Assembly (NCBI RefSeq): GCF_003575975.1
Contig: NZ_QQXK01000034.1
Coordinates: 1 to 35,303, forward strand
Length of the DNA: 35,303 nucleotides
Direction of reading: 5' to 3'
Source of the DNA: Galactobacter valiniphilus
Lineage (GTDB): Bacteria > Actinomycetota > Actinomycetes > Actinomycetales > Micrococcaceae
The translations under genes and the position numbers were made by a program. This document shows, one piece after another, positions 25,896 through 33,380 of this stretch; positions within the stretch are counted from its first letter, which is position 1, and every line of letters starts with the position of its first letter. A model generated the notes under the pieces. That model was not told the DNA's origin and did not search any database. It was given only the letters and a program-made list of their open reading frames with translations.

Positions 25896-27188
25896 ATGCC
25901 CGTCACCCCGGCAGCCCTGAACCACGCCGAGGACCTCGCCGACTTCGTCGCCGCGTCCCCCTCGAGCTACCACGCGGCCGAGGAGGTGGCGCGCCGGCTC
26001 GAGGCCGAGGGCTTCACGCGGCTGAACGAGGACGAGGCCTGGCCCGCTCAGGCCGGCGGGCGTTTTGTGGTGGTGCGCGACGGCGCGGCGATCGCCTGGG
26101 CCGTGCCCGCCGCTGCCTCCGCGACGACGCCCGTCAACGTCTTCGGCGCCCACACCGACTCGCCCGGCTTCAAGCTCAAGCCCAAGCCCACCACGGGCGC
26201 GCAGGGCTGGCTGCAGGCCGGCGTGGAGGTCTACGGCGGCCCGCTGCTGAACTCCTGGCTTGATCGCGAGCTGACGCTCGCCGGCCGCCTCGTGCTCGAC
26301 GACGGTTCCGTCGCCCTGGCCTCCACGGGTCCCCTCCTGCGCCTCCCGCAGCTCGCGATCCACCTGGATCGCGGGGCCAACGAGCACCTGGCCCTGGAGA
26401 AGCAGGCCCAGACGCAGCCCGTGTGGGGCCTCGGCACGCCCGCCGATGCCGATCTGCTCGGCGAGGTCGCCGCGGCCGCCGGCGTGGATGCCTCCCGCAT
26501 CCGCGGTTTTGACCTGGTCGTTGCCGATTCCGCGCGCGGCGCCGCGTTCGGCGCCGGGGACGTCTTCTTCGCCTCCGGCCGCCTCGATGACCTGGCCAGC
26601 GTGCACGCCGGCACCGTGGCGCTCGCCGCCGGCGCCCCCGCCGTGGTGGAGGGCGGCGCCTCCATCGCGCTGCTCGCCGCCTTCGATCACGAGGAGCTCG
26701 GCTCCGCCTCGCGCTCTGGCGCGGCCGGCCCGTTCCTCGAGGACGTGCTGGAGCGCGTCTACGCGCAGCTCGGCGCCGGGATCGAGGAGCGCTACCGCGC
26801 CTTCGCCGCCTCCTGGTGCCTCTCCTCGGACGTGGGCCACTCGGTGCACCCGAACTACGCCGGCAAGCACGATCCGAACGTGCGCCCCGTGCTCGGCTCC
26901 GGCCCGATCCTCAAGATCAACGCCAATCAGCGCTACTCCACCGACGCCGTGGGCGCCGCGGCGTGGGCCGGCTGGTGCGAGGCGGCCGGGATCGCGAGCC
27001 AGGAGTTCGTGTCAAACAACGACGTGCCGTGCGGCTCCACGATCGGCCCCATCACGGCCACGCGCCTGGGCCTGCGCACCGTGGACGTGGGCATCCCGAT
27101 CCTCTCGATGCACTCGGCCCGCGAGCTGGCCGGGGTCTCCGATCTGCACGATCTCTCCCGCGTGGCCGGGGCGTTCTTCTCCGCCTAG
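25896..27188 (+). CDS. apeB: M18 family aminopeptidase
   Basis: 430 residues; a two-zinc enzyme that releases N-terminal (often acidic) residues from peptides in the cytoplasm and usually forms a dodecamer. M18 motifs: FGAHTDSPGFKLKPKP with ligand H86, EVYGGPLLNSWLDRELTLAGR, SGRLDDLASVHAG with D231, FDHEELGS (catalytic E266/E267), SSDVGHSVHPNYAGKHDP, and a late His in SMHSARELAG. Length is as usual for bacterial M18. The AAGAAGG ribosome site supports the start. Divergent from the nucleoside hydrolase. Confidence 0.93.
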   Translation: MPVTPAALNHAEDLADFVAASPSSYHAAEEVARRLEAEGFTRLNEDEAWPAQAGGRFVVVRDGAAIAWAVPAAASATTPVNVFGAHTDSPGFKLKPKPTTGAQGWLQAGVEVYGGPLLNSWLDRELTLAGRLVLDDGSVALASTGPLLRLPQLAIHLDRGANEHLALEKQAQTQPVWGLGTPADADLLGEVAAAAGVDASRIRGFDLVVADSARGAAFGAGDVFFASGRLDDLASVHAGTVALAAGAPAVVEGGASIALLAAFDHEELGSASRSGAAGPFLEDVLERVYAQLGAGIEERYRAFAASWCLSSDVGHSVHPNYAGKHDPNVRPVLGSGPILKINANQRYSTDAVGAAAWAGWCEAAGIASQEFVSNNDVPCGSTIGPITATRLGLRTVDVGIPILSMHSARELAGVSDLHDLSRVAGAFFSA

Positions 27189-27210
27189 GGAACGCCGTGC
27201 GCGCGGCGTG

Positions 27211-27245
27211 AGGCCGGGGAGGGGAGACCCTCCCCGGCCTTTCTT
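27211..27245 (+). terminator. terminator of the aminopeptidase gene
   Basis: AGGCCGGGGAGGG (27211-27223), GNRA-type loop GAGA, CCCTCCCCGGCCT (27228-27240), then TTCTT: a perfect 13-bp stem with a T tract. Confidence 0.9.
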
Positions 27246-27336
27246 GTGCGCCCGCCGCGGCCGACGCCTGGCGGCTTCACGCCCCGCTCGGCCCGCGGCC
27301 ACCTGCCGTTCACCGGCACCTGATGTCCTAGGGGGC

Positions 27337-29457
27337 ATGCCCAGCGCCCGTGACATCGTGATCGACCCCGCCGGGCCAGCACCCCGCCGTTTCTTGCCCG
27401 AGGTGCAGGCCCTGCGGGCCCTCGCCGTGGGCCTCGTGGTGCTCTATCACCTGTACCCGGCAGCGGCCCCCGGCGGCTTCGTGGGCGTCGACGTCTTCTT
27501 CGTCATCTCCGGCTTCCTCATCACGGGGCACCTGCTGCGCGAGGTCGAGGCCAACGGGCGCGTGTCGCTCCCGCGCTTCTGGGCCGCCCGCGTGCGGCGC
27601 ATCATGCCGGCAGCGCTCGTCACGATCGCCGCCGTGGTGCTCGCCGCGCTCCTCATCTGGCCCGTGACCCAATGGGCGGAGATCTCCAAGCAGGCGCTCG
27701 CGAGCGTGTTCAGCGTGCAGAACTGGGTGCTCGCCTTCGACTCCGTCGATTACCTCTCCAAGGACAACCAACCCACCGCCCTGCAGCACTTCTGGTCGCT
27801 CGGGGTCGAGGAACAGTTCTACGTGTTCTGGCCCTTCGTGGTGATGGCAGCCGCCGTCCTGGCCGGCTGGGCGGTGCGCCGCGCCGCCCGGGCGAGCGGG
27901 CGGCGTCGTGCCCCCGCCCCGCCGCGCGTGCGCGCCTGGGCCGTGCTGATCTTCTGCGCCGTGCTGCTCGCCTCGCTCGCGTATTCCTTCGCCCTCGTGC
28001 TGGGCTCGGACCCCTCCGCCTACTTCGTCACGACGACCCGCGTGTGGGAGCTCGCGGCGGGCGGCCTGCTCGCCGCGCTGCTGCCGGCCGCCGGCTGGTC
28101 CGCCCCGGGCTGGGTGCGCCGGCTTGTGGCGCTCGCGGGCCTCGCCGTGCTCGTGTTCGTGGCGCTGCGCTACACGGCCCAGACGCCCTTCCCCGGGCCC
28201 GGCGCCGTGCTGCCCGTCGTGGGAACGCTCGCCATCATCGCGGCGGGGCGGACCTCAGGGTGGGGCTCGCTGCACCCCCTGACCGACTGGGCGCCGGTGC
28301 AGTGGGTCGGCAACGTCTCCTACTCGCTCTACCTGTGGCACTGGCCGGTGGTGGTCGCCTTCACGCAGTTGGCCCTGCGCAAGCCGCGCTGGTGGGAGGC
28401 CGTGCTGCTCCGGTTGCTCGGCCTGGCCCTCGCCGCCGCGAGCTACTACCTGGTCGAGCGGCCGGCGCGGAACTGGCGCTTCACGGCCCGCCACACGTGG
28501 CGCGCCCTCGGCATCGGCGCGGCGGCGACGGCGCTGGTCGCGGCCGTCGCCGTGGTGCCGAGCGTTCGCGCGGAGGCCGTGGGCCGCGAGCAGGCGGCGG
28601 CCGCCGCGGAGCTCGCGAAGAACCCGCCGCCCGGCTTCGGCGCGCAGGCCTGGGATGTGGCGGAGGGCGGCCCCTTCGTCAAGGGCAACGCCGTGGTGCC
28701 GATCCCCGCGCGGGCCGGGTACGACCGCCGCACCGATCCCGGCTGCTTCGGCGACGCCAAGGCCGACTCGACGCCGCGCTGCGAGTTCGGCGACAAGCAC
28801 GGCAAGCGGACGATCGCGCTCGTGGGCGATTCGCACGCCGAGCAGTGGCTCGACGTGCTCAACACGCTCGCCTTGGAGCGCGGCACTAAGCTCGTGAGCT
28901 ACGTGAAGAAGTCCTGCCCCTTCTCCTCCGTGCCGCGCAAGCTCGAGCGCGACGGCTACTCCGTGTGCACCAAGCCCAACGAGGCGACCATGCGGGCCCT
29001 CGAGAAGGACCCGCCGGACACGGTCATCGTGTCCTCCTGGACGGGGTCCAGCTTCGTCTCCGACTCGCGCCCGGGCTACGGCGATTACCTCGAACGGCTC
29101 AAGCGGGCGGGGTCCCGCGTGGTGGTCCTGCGCGACACCCCGTGGCCCGCCCTGCGCGGGAACGCCAAGGCGCGCGATTGCGTCGCGGCCAACCCCACGC
29201 GCCCCGAGGCGTGCTCCACGCCGAAGCAGAAGGCCCTGCACGCCGACGGGCTGGCGCAGGCCGCGGAAGCGCTGGACGGGGTCAGCGTCGTGGACCTCAC
29301 CGACCGCTTCTGCTCGGACTCGAGCTGCCCCGCCGTCATCGGCAACGTCCTCGTCTACCGGGACGCCAACCACGTGGGGGACACCTATCTCGGGACCCTA
29401 GCCGCGGACCTCGAGGCCCGCCTGCCGCGCGGCACCCTGGGCCCCGCCAAGGGCTAG
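27337..29457 (+). CDS. membrane acyltransferase (AT3) with C-terminal SGNH domain
   Basis: 706 residues from ATG 27337 (AGGGGG close upstream). An OafA/YrhL-type protein: RFLPEVQALRALAVGLVVLYHLYP with the AT3 catalytic His (H38), GVDVFFVISGFLITGHLLREV, and about 10-11 membrane helices to residue 410. It is followed by a periplasm-side SGNH hydrolase-like domain with GDSH (497-500) and the DxxH pair (D676, H679), so the triad is present. Such fusions O-acetylate (or otherwise acylate) peptidoglycan, teichoic acid or other surface glycans. Its target here is unknown; the nonulosonic-acid polymer is one option. Cysteines in the SGNH part suggest disulfides outside the cell. Confidence 0.87.
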   Translation: MPSARDIVIDPAGPAPRRFLPEVQALRALAVGLVVLYHLYPAAAPGGFVGVDVFFVISGFLITGHLLREVEANGRVSLPRFWAARVRRIMPAALVTIAAVVLAALLIWPVTQWAEISKQALASVFSVQNWVLAFDSVDYLSKDNQPTALQHFWSLGVEEQFYVFWPFVVMAAAVLAGWAVRRAARASGRRRAPAPPRVRAWAVLIFCAVLLASLAYSFALVLGSDPSAYFVTTTRVWELAAGGLLAALLPAAGWSAPGWVRRLVALAGLAVLVFVALRYTAQTPFPGPGAVLPVVGTLAIIAAGRTSGWGSLHPLTDWAPVQWVGNVSYSLYLWHWPVVVAFTQLALRKPRWWEAVLLRLLGLALAAASYYLVERPARNWRFTARHTWRALGIGAAATALVAAVAVVPSVRAEAVGREQAAAAAELAKNPPPGFGAQAWDVAEGGPFVKGNAVVPIPARAGYDRRTDPGCFGDAKADSTPRCEFGDKHGKRTIALVGDSHAEQWLDVLNTLALERGTKLVSYVKKSCPFSSVPRKLERDGYSVCTKPNEATMRALEKDPPDTVIVSSWTGSSFVSDSRPGYGDYLERLKRAGSRVVVLRDTPWPALRGNAKARDCVAANPTRPEACSTPKQKALHADGLAQAAEALDGVSVVDLTDRFCSDSSCPAVIGNVLVYRDANHVGDTYLGTLAADLEARLPRGTLGPAKG

Positions 29458-29615
29458 GCGGGCCAACGGCCCCGACCGCCCCGGCCCCGCGCCAGCCCCG
29501 CACTCCCCGGCCCCGCGCCCGCCCCGGCCCCGGGAGCCCCAGGCGAGCGCGCGACGTCGGGCACTGTGGCCCGGCCCACCATGGAAGGGGGTGGAGAGAG
29601 TCCTCGGGTGTGACG

Positions 29616-29735
29616 TAGACTAGTGGGGTTGCCTTGCGTCCGCGCCCACCTGGGTGAGGGGACGGAAGGCGACACGCAAAGAACCTCCTGGCGTGGAAAG
29701 ACCGCGCCCGTTAAGTCCAAAGGAGGTGGGTTCAC
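29616..29735 (+). promoter_or_regulatory. rpsF promoter and structured leader with a Shine-Dalgarno-sequestering stem
   Basis: A -10 TAGACT (29616-29621) is followed by a leader of about 110 nt. ACCTCCT (29683-29689) is complementary to AGGAGGT (29721-29727), the ribosome site of rpsF. Inside lies a second hairpin (29690-29696 with 29702-29708, loop AAAGA). An outer TTGCGT/ACGCAA pair is also possible upstream. Bacterial rpsF leaders often carry an S6:S18-binding motif with a CCG opposite a bulge; CCCGTTAAG (29707-29715) is a candidate. Autoregulation by S6:S18 is therefore likely but not proven. The 29458-29615 stretch before it is C-rich and holds no gene that I can see. Confidence 0.55.
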
Positions 29736-30035
29736 ATGCGTGCCTACGAACTGATGGTGCTGATCGACCCCGAGGTCGATGAGCGCACCGTTGAGCCGAC
29801 GCTCAACAAGTTCCTCGAGGTCGTCACCAACGAGGGTGGCTCCGTCGACAAGATCGACATCTGGGGCCGTCGTCGTCTGTCCTACGACATCAAGAAGAAG
29901 TCCGAGGCGATCTACGCCGTCGTCAACTTCACCGCCGAGCCGGCCACGTCCACCGAGCTGGACCGCCTGCTGACGCTGAACGAGGCGATCCTGCGCACCA
30001 AGATCATCCGCCCCGAGGATCAGCGCATCGCCTGA
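29736..30035 (+). CDS. rpsF: 30S ribosomal protein bS6
   Basis: 99 residues. [23 protein letters not shown] and [25 protein letters not shown] are the S6 core; length is normal. S6 binds S18 in the platform of the small subunit. First gene of the rpsF-ssb-rpsR-rplI operon; AGGAGGT lies 8 nt before the start and can be masked by the leader. Confidence 0.97.
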   Translation: MRAYELMVLIDPEVDERTVEPTLNKFLEVVTNEGGSVDKIDIWGRRRLSYDIKKKSEAIYAVVNFTAEPATSTELDRLLTLNEAILRTKIIRPEDQRIA

Positions 30036-30080
30036 GGCGATGCAGTTTAAGACCAAGACACTAGGCAAGTAGGAGGCACC

Positions 30081-30650
30081 ATGGCAGGCGATACCGTCAT
30101 CACGGTCATCGGCAATCTCACGTCCGACCCCGAGCTGCGTTTCACGCCGTCCGGTTCGGCCGTTGCCAACTTCACGATCGCTTCCACTCCCCGTGCGTTC
30201 GATCGCCAGTCCAACGAGTGGAAGGACGGGGAGACCCTGTTCCTGCGCGCGTCGGTCTGGCGTGAGGCGGCGGAGAACGTTGCCGAGACGCTGACCAAGG
30301 GCACCCGTGTGATCGCCCAGGGTCGGCTGAAGTCGCGGTCTTACCAGACGAAGGAAGGCGAGAACCGCACTGTGATGGAGCTGGAGGTCGACGAGATCGG
30401 CCCCTCGCTCCGCTACGCCTCCGCGAAGGTCACCCGCACCACCCGTCAGGGCGGTAACGGCGGTGGCTTCGGCGGCGGCCAGCAGGGCGGTGGCCAGTCG
30501 AACGGCGGCTTCGGTGGGGGCAACTCCAACGGTGGCGGCAACGACTGGGGCGCCCCCGCTCAGCAGAACGACCCCTGGGGTCAGCCTGCCGGCGGCAACA
30601 ACGGTGGCGGCTGGGGCCAGGTCCCCGGCTCCAACGAGCCTCCCTTCTGA
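30081..30650 (+). CDS. ssb: single-stranded DNA-binding protein
   Basis: 189 residues, AGGAGG upstream. An OB fold (1-115): [28 protein letters not shown], then the dimer/DNA strands [30 protein letters not shown]. The tail (120-180) is Gly/Asn/Gln-rich and disordered and ends in NEPPF, a variant of the acidic tip (usually DEPPF or DDIPF) that recruits repair and replication proteins. Third-position use in the ribosomal operon is a little less GC-extreme than around it, as expected for highly expressed genes. Confidence 0.96.
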   Translation: MAGDTVITVIGNLTSDPELRFTPSGSAVANFTIASTPRAFDRQSNEWKDGETLFLRASVWREAAENVAETLTKGTRVIAQGRLKSRSYQTKEGENRTVMELEVDEIGPSLRYASAKVTRTTRQGGNGGGFGGGQQGGGQSNGGFGGGNSNGGGNDWGAPAQQNDPWGQPAGGNNGGGWGQVPGSNEPPF

Positions 30651-30670
30651 TCTACCCACACAATCACCAT

Positions 30671-30692
30671 CCCGCGGAACACGATCCGCGGG
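30671..30692 (+). other. hairpin between ssb and rpsR
   Basis: CCCGCGGA (30671-30678), loop ACACGA, TCCGCGGG (30685-30692): a perfect 8-bp stem 27 nt before rpsR, not followed by T. It may be a processing or stability element that sets ssb apart from rpsR. Confidence 0.5.
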
Positions 30693-30718
30693 CTCCGCTT
30701 CAACGAAGGAGCTCCACG

Positions 30719-30958
30719 ATGGCTAAGGCTGAAATCCGCAAGCCGAAACCGAAGTCCAATCCCCTGAAGGCCGCCGACGTCAAGGTCATTGACTACAAGG
30801 ACGTCGCGCTGCTTCGCAAGTTCATCTCTGATCGCGGGAAGATCCGCGCTCGCCGCGTCACGGGTGTCTCCGTGCAGGAGCAGCGCAAGATCGCCCAGGC
30901 CATCAAGAACGCCCGCGAAGTCGCTCTGCTGCCGTACTCCGGCGCTGGCCGCGGCTGA
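30719..30958 (+). CDS. rpsR: 30S ribosomal protein bS18
   Basis: 79 residues, GAAGGAG upstream. [51 protein letters not shown] is the S18 core. Typical length, no zinc-binding cysteines (the zinc-independent form, or simply the usual one in this group; not decided). Between ssb and rplI. Confidence 0.96.
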   Translation: MAKAEIRKPKPKSNPLKAADVKVIDYKDVALLRKFISDRGKIRARRVTGVSVQEQRKIAQAIKNAREVALLPYSGAGRG

Positions 30959-30978
30959 GAAAAGGGAGAAGATCTAGA

Positions 30979-31455
30979 ATGGCTAAGCTCATCCTGACCC
31001 ACGAAGTGACTGGTCTTGGTACCGCCGGCGATATCGTCGACGTCAAGAACGGCTTCGCTCGTAACTACCTGATCCCCCGCGGTTTCGCTATCACCTGGAC
31101 CAAGGGTGGGGAGAAGGAGATCGAGAACATCAAGGCTGCTCGCGCCGTGCGCGCCGTGGCCAACCTCGAGGAGGCCCAGCGCATCGCCGCCGGTCTCGCC
31201 TCGACCCCGGTGAACATCACCGTCAAGGCCGGTGAGGCGGGCCGCCTGTTCGGCACCGTCAAGCAGGCCGACGTTGCCGCCGCCATCGAGGCCGCCGGCC
31301 TCGGCAAGGTCGACAAGCGCAACATCGAGATCGCCCAGGTCATCAAGTCCACGGGCAACTACGCCGCCACCGTGCGCCTGCACGAGGACGTCCTGGCCAA
31401 CATCGATCTGCAGATCGTGGCCGAGAAGTCCAAGAAGAAGTCCTCCAAGAAGTGA
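30979..31455 (+). CDS. rplI: 50S ribosomal protein bL9
   Basis: 158 residues. [35 protein letters not shown] is the N-terminal RNA-binding domain; a long connecting helix and the C-terminal domain ([10 protein letters not shown]) follow. The chain ends in a lysine/serine tail (KSKKKSSKK), slightly longer than usual. dnaB usually follows rplI in actinobacteria; here a strong terminator and a riboswitch-controlled gene follow. Confidence 0.96.
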   Translation: MAKLILTHEVTGLGTAGDIVDVKNGFARNYLIPRGFAITWTKGGEKEIENIKAARAVRAVANLEEAQRIAAGLASTPVNITVKAGEAGRLFGTVKQADVAAAIEAAGLGKVDKRNIEIAQVIKSTGNYAATVRLHEDVLANIDLQIVAEKSKKKSSKK

Positions 31456-31467
31456 TTTCTTCTCGCT

Positions 31468-31538
31468 GATCGCCTCGCGGCGATCGGCGGGACGGCAACA
31501 ACGAGGGCCCACCCGGTTTTCCGGGTGGGCCCTCGTTG
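31468..31538 (+). terminator. double terminator of the ribosomal operon
   Basis: A first hairpin, GATCGCC (31468-31474) with GGCGATC (31479-31485), and a second, perfect 18-bp one: 31499-31516 pairs with 31521-31538 around a TTTT loop. No T tract after the second, but its stability is very high. Confidence 0.85.
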
Positions 31539-31548
31539 CGTTGTGGGG

Positions 31549-31590
31549 CACCCAAGACGAGCGCACGACGTCGTGCCGTTGCCTTGGGTG
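31549..31590. repeat. nested inverted repeat before the riboswitch promoter
   Basis: CACCCAAG (31549-31556) pairs with CTTGGGTG (31583-31590); inside it is the 12-bp perfect palindrome CACGACGTCGTG (31564-31575). It lies between the ribosomal terminator and the promoter at 31622-31651. It may be a protein-binding site or part of the terminator region. Confidence 0.5.
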
Positions 31591-31621
31591 GCCAAAGCTG
31601 TCGTTATGTGACGCAACGGAC

Positions 31622-31651
31622 TTGAAGGTAGCCACGCCGAGTTCGTAGCGT
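31622..31651 (+). promoter_or_regulatory. promoter of the SAM-IV riboswitch transcript
   Basis: -35 TTGAAG (31622-31627), 18-bp spacer, -10 TAGCGT (31646-31651). A start near 31658 would fall exactly at the 5' end of the riboswitch. The best complete promoter in the window. Confidence 0.75.
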
Positions 31652-31656
31652 TTCAC

Positions 31657-31772
31657 GTGAATCAAGAGCGCGGATGACAAGCCCTGGCTAGTCCGCCGGC
31701 AACCCTCGACGCGGTAGTTGGGGTGCCCCAGGTGAGGATTCGGCCCGTGTGACCGTCACGGGCAAGTACCGC
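31657..31772 (+). promoter_or_regulatory. SAM-IV riboswitch
   Basis: It matches the SAM-IV aptamer in order and in conserved cores: P1 GAATC/GATTC (31659-31663 with 31737-31741); AAGCCCTGGCTAGTCCGCCGGCAACCCTC (conserved binding core, in two parts at 31679-31697 and 31698-31707); GGGGTGCCCCAGGTGA (31720-31735); a P5-type hairpin CCCGTG/CACGGG (31744-31749 with 31757-31762). The defining pseudoknot pairs GCGGTA (31711-31716) with TACCGC (31767-31772). It binds S-adenosylmethionine and lowers expression of the next gene. Downstream, GCACC (31792-31796) can pair with GGTGC (31808-31812) over the Shine-Dalgarno of the flavin reductase, so control is probably at translation. Confidence 0.9.
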
Positions 31773-31815
31773 CTCCCTTTCGCCTGGGCAGGCACCGACC
31801 TTGATGAGGTGCGCC

Positions 31816-32325
31816 ATGTCGCTGACCCGTGAACTCGAACCCACCCTGCTGCGCAACGCCTTCGCCCGCTTCCCGTCCGGCGTGGCAGCGCTGTGCGCCA
31901 CGATCGACGGTGCCCCGCAGGGCATCGTCGCCTCCAGCTTCACGGTGGGCGTCTCGCTCGAGCCGGCGCTCGTCTCCTTCGCCGTGCAGAACACCTCCAA
32001 CACCTGGCCCATCGTGAAGCAGTCCGGCCGCATCGGCGTCTCGATCCTCGGCGCCGAGCATCACGGCGTGTGCCGCCAGATCGCCTCCAAGCAGGGCGAC
32101 CGCTTCGCCGGGCTCTCCCTCACGGACACCGAGGAGGGAGCGCTCTTCCTTGACCGCTCCGCCCTGTGGCTGGAGACGAGCGTCCACGCCGAGATCCCGG
32201 CCGGCGACCACCACGTGGTGCTGCTCGAGGTCCACGGCGTCTCCACGCACCAGGAGGAGCACGAGCCGCTCGTCTTCCACAACTCCACGTTCCGCGAGCT
32301 GCGCCAGCCCGAATACGCGATCTGA
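31816..32325 (+). CDS. flavin reductase family protein (FMN-binding, SsuE/HpaC-like fold)
   Basis: 169 residues from ATG 31816, with GAGGTG 4-5 nt before it; the frame is open to TTG 31801, but the inner ATG fits better. FPSGVAALCATIDGAPQGIVASSFTVGVSLEPALVSFAVQNTSNTWP is the flavin-binding split-barrel core, and LVFHNSTFREL closes the domain. Such enzymes reduce FMN with NAD(P)H and hand it to a two-component monooxygenase. Because the gene is under a SAM-IV riboswitch, it is probably used when SAM/methionine is low, for example with a sulfonate or sulfone monooxygenase. No such monooxygenase is in the window, so the partner must be elsewhere. Confidence 0.88.
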   Translation: MSLTRELEPTLLRNAFARFPSGVAALCATIDGAPQGIVASSFTVGVSLEPALVSFAVQNTSNTWPIVKQSGRIGVSILGAEHHGVCRQIASKQGDRFAGLSLTDTEEGALFLDRSALWLETSVHAEIPAGDHHVVLLEVHGVSTHQEEHEPLVFHNSTFRELRQPEYAI

Positions 32326-32327
32326 GA

Positions 32328-32387
32328 CCCCCGACCGGGGGGCGGGGTTGCTGACCCCTTGACCCCTCACGCGCGAGGCGTCATGGT
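32328..32387 (+). promoter_or_regulatory. weak terminator and promoter before the DUF6157 gene
   Basis: A C5/G5 hairpin (32328-32332 with 32338-32342) just after the flavin reductase stop, then -35 TTGACC (32359-32364), 17-bp spacer and -10 CATGGT (32382-32387). This gives the next gene its own start about 37 nt upstream of its ATG, so it is probably not controlled by the riboswitch alone. Confidence 0.5.
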
Positions 32388-32430
32388 GGAGAACCCGAGC
32401 AGCCCCCTCGAACCGCGGAGGTCGTATCGC

Positions 32431-32847
32431 ATGAGCACCACGAACTACACCAACACGTTCATCCAGGTCTCCGACGATTCGCCCGTGCAAGCTGCACAGA
32501 CACCGCCGCCGGGGGACACCGGCCCCACCATCGCGGAGCTCGAGTTCACGCTCCTGCAGGGCCGACCGTACGCCTACACCTCGGACGAGTTGCTCTTCGA
32601 GGTGCACGCCCGCCGCAAGGGCCTCTCCGACGACGAACGCGACGCCGCGTGGGACGAGTTCTTCTCCCGCGACCAGGCCTGCCTGCGCTCCTCGCCGCTG
32701 GCCAAGCGCTACGGCTGGGGCTTCCACCACGACGAGCGCGGGCGCGTGGCCCTGGTGCCGCTCGGCACCCCCGAGTACGAGCGCTTCAGCGCCGACCCGG
32801 AGCTCAAGCAGAAGAAGGCGATGCGCTCCTCGCGCAGTGCGGCGTAG
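32431..32847 (+). CDS. DUF6157 family protein
   Basis: 138 residues from ATG 32431, with GGAGGT 8 nt upstream; the longer frame to 32359 crosses the promoter. TTNYTNTFIQVSDDSP at the N-terminus, LEFTLLQGRPYAYTSDELLFEVHARRKG in the middle, and FFSRDQACLRSSPLAKRYGWGFHHDERGRVALVPLGTPEY with MRSSR near the end are the features of the family I know as DUF6157. Function unknown; small soluble protein, one cysteine (in QACLRSSPL). Family members are found as single genes in many bacteria. Confidence 0.82.
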   Translation: MSTTNYTNTFIQVSDDSPVQAAQTPPPGDTGPTIAELEFTLLQGRPYAYTSDELLFEVHARRKGLSDDERDAAWDEFFSRDQACLRSSPLAKRYGWGFHHDERGRVALVPLGTPEYERFSADPELKQKKAMRSSRSAA

Positions 32848-32915
32848 CGCCGAGGACGAGGCCGGCGCCCGCGCCCGGCCGGGCGGCGCCGAGGCGACCA
32901 CACGCCGTCGGGCGC

Positions 32916-33380
32916 TCAGGCCAGCGTAGCCACCAGCGCTGCGAGCCGCCCGAGATTGGCGGCGAGCTCCTCGTCGGCCATCTCGTGCTCCTCCAACTCC
33001 TGTGCCATGGAGGCGTCGGCGTGCGTAGACGTGACGACGAGGCGCGACCGGTTCCCCGGCAGGGCCTCGAAGCGCACGTCCTCGAGGGAGATCCCCGGTT
33101 CGCCCTCGAACTGCCATGTGTGGACGATCCGGTCCGCGGAGACGAGGTGATAGGCGCCGTTGAACGTCCAGGCGCCCGCGCCAGCGCGCACCGTGTAGCG
33201 GAAGGCGCCGCCCGTGACGGGCTCGAAGCGCTCGAAGCTCAGGGTGGTGCCGGCCGGCCCCATCCAGCGGGCAAAGAGCTCGGGGTCCACGTGGGCGCGC
33301 TGCAGGAGCCCCGCCGGCGCGTCGAACGCCCGCGAATGCTCGGTGGTCTGCTCGCTCAGGCGCCGGTGCGTGACCGACAT
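32916..33380 (-). CDS. SRPBCC (AHSA1-like) domain protein
   Basis: 154 residues from ATG 33380, coupled to the upstream stop (TGATG). A START/AHSA1 fold: EHSRAFDAPAGLLQRAHVDPELFARWMGP, then VTGGAFRYTVRAGAGAWTFNGAYHLVSADRIVHTWQFEG, and RLVVTSTHADASMAQELEEHEM. Such proteins hold a hydrophobic ligand in a cavity; many sit beside ArsR regulators or, as here, beside DUF1801 genes. Precise role unknown. Its 3' end faces the DUF6157 gene. Confidence 0.82.
   Translation of the reverse strand: MSVTHRRLSEQTTEHSRAFDAPAGLLQRAHVDPELFARWMGPAGTTLSFERFEPVTGGAFRYTVRAGAGAWTFNGAYHLVSADRIVHTWQFEGEPGISLEDVRFEALPGNRSRLVVTSTHADASMAQELEEHEMADEELAANLGRLAALVATLA

Noticed and set aside
26446-27336. Acyltransferase frame open 297 codons further upstream
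   Set aside because: That part overlaps the M18 gene in another frame and crosses its terminator; the real start is ATG 27337.
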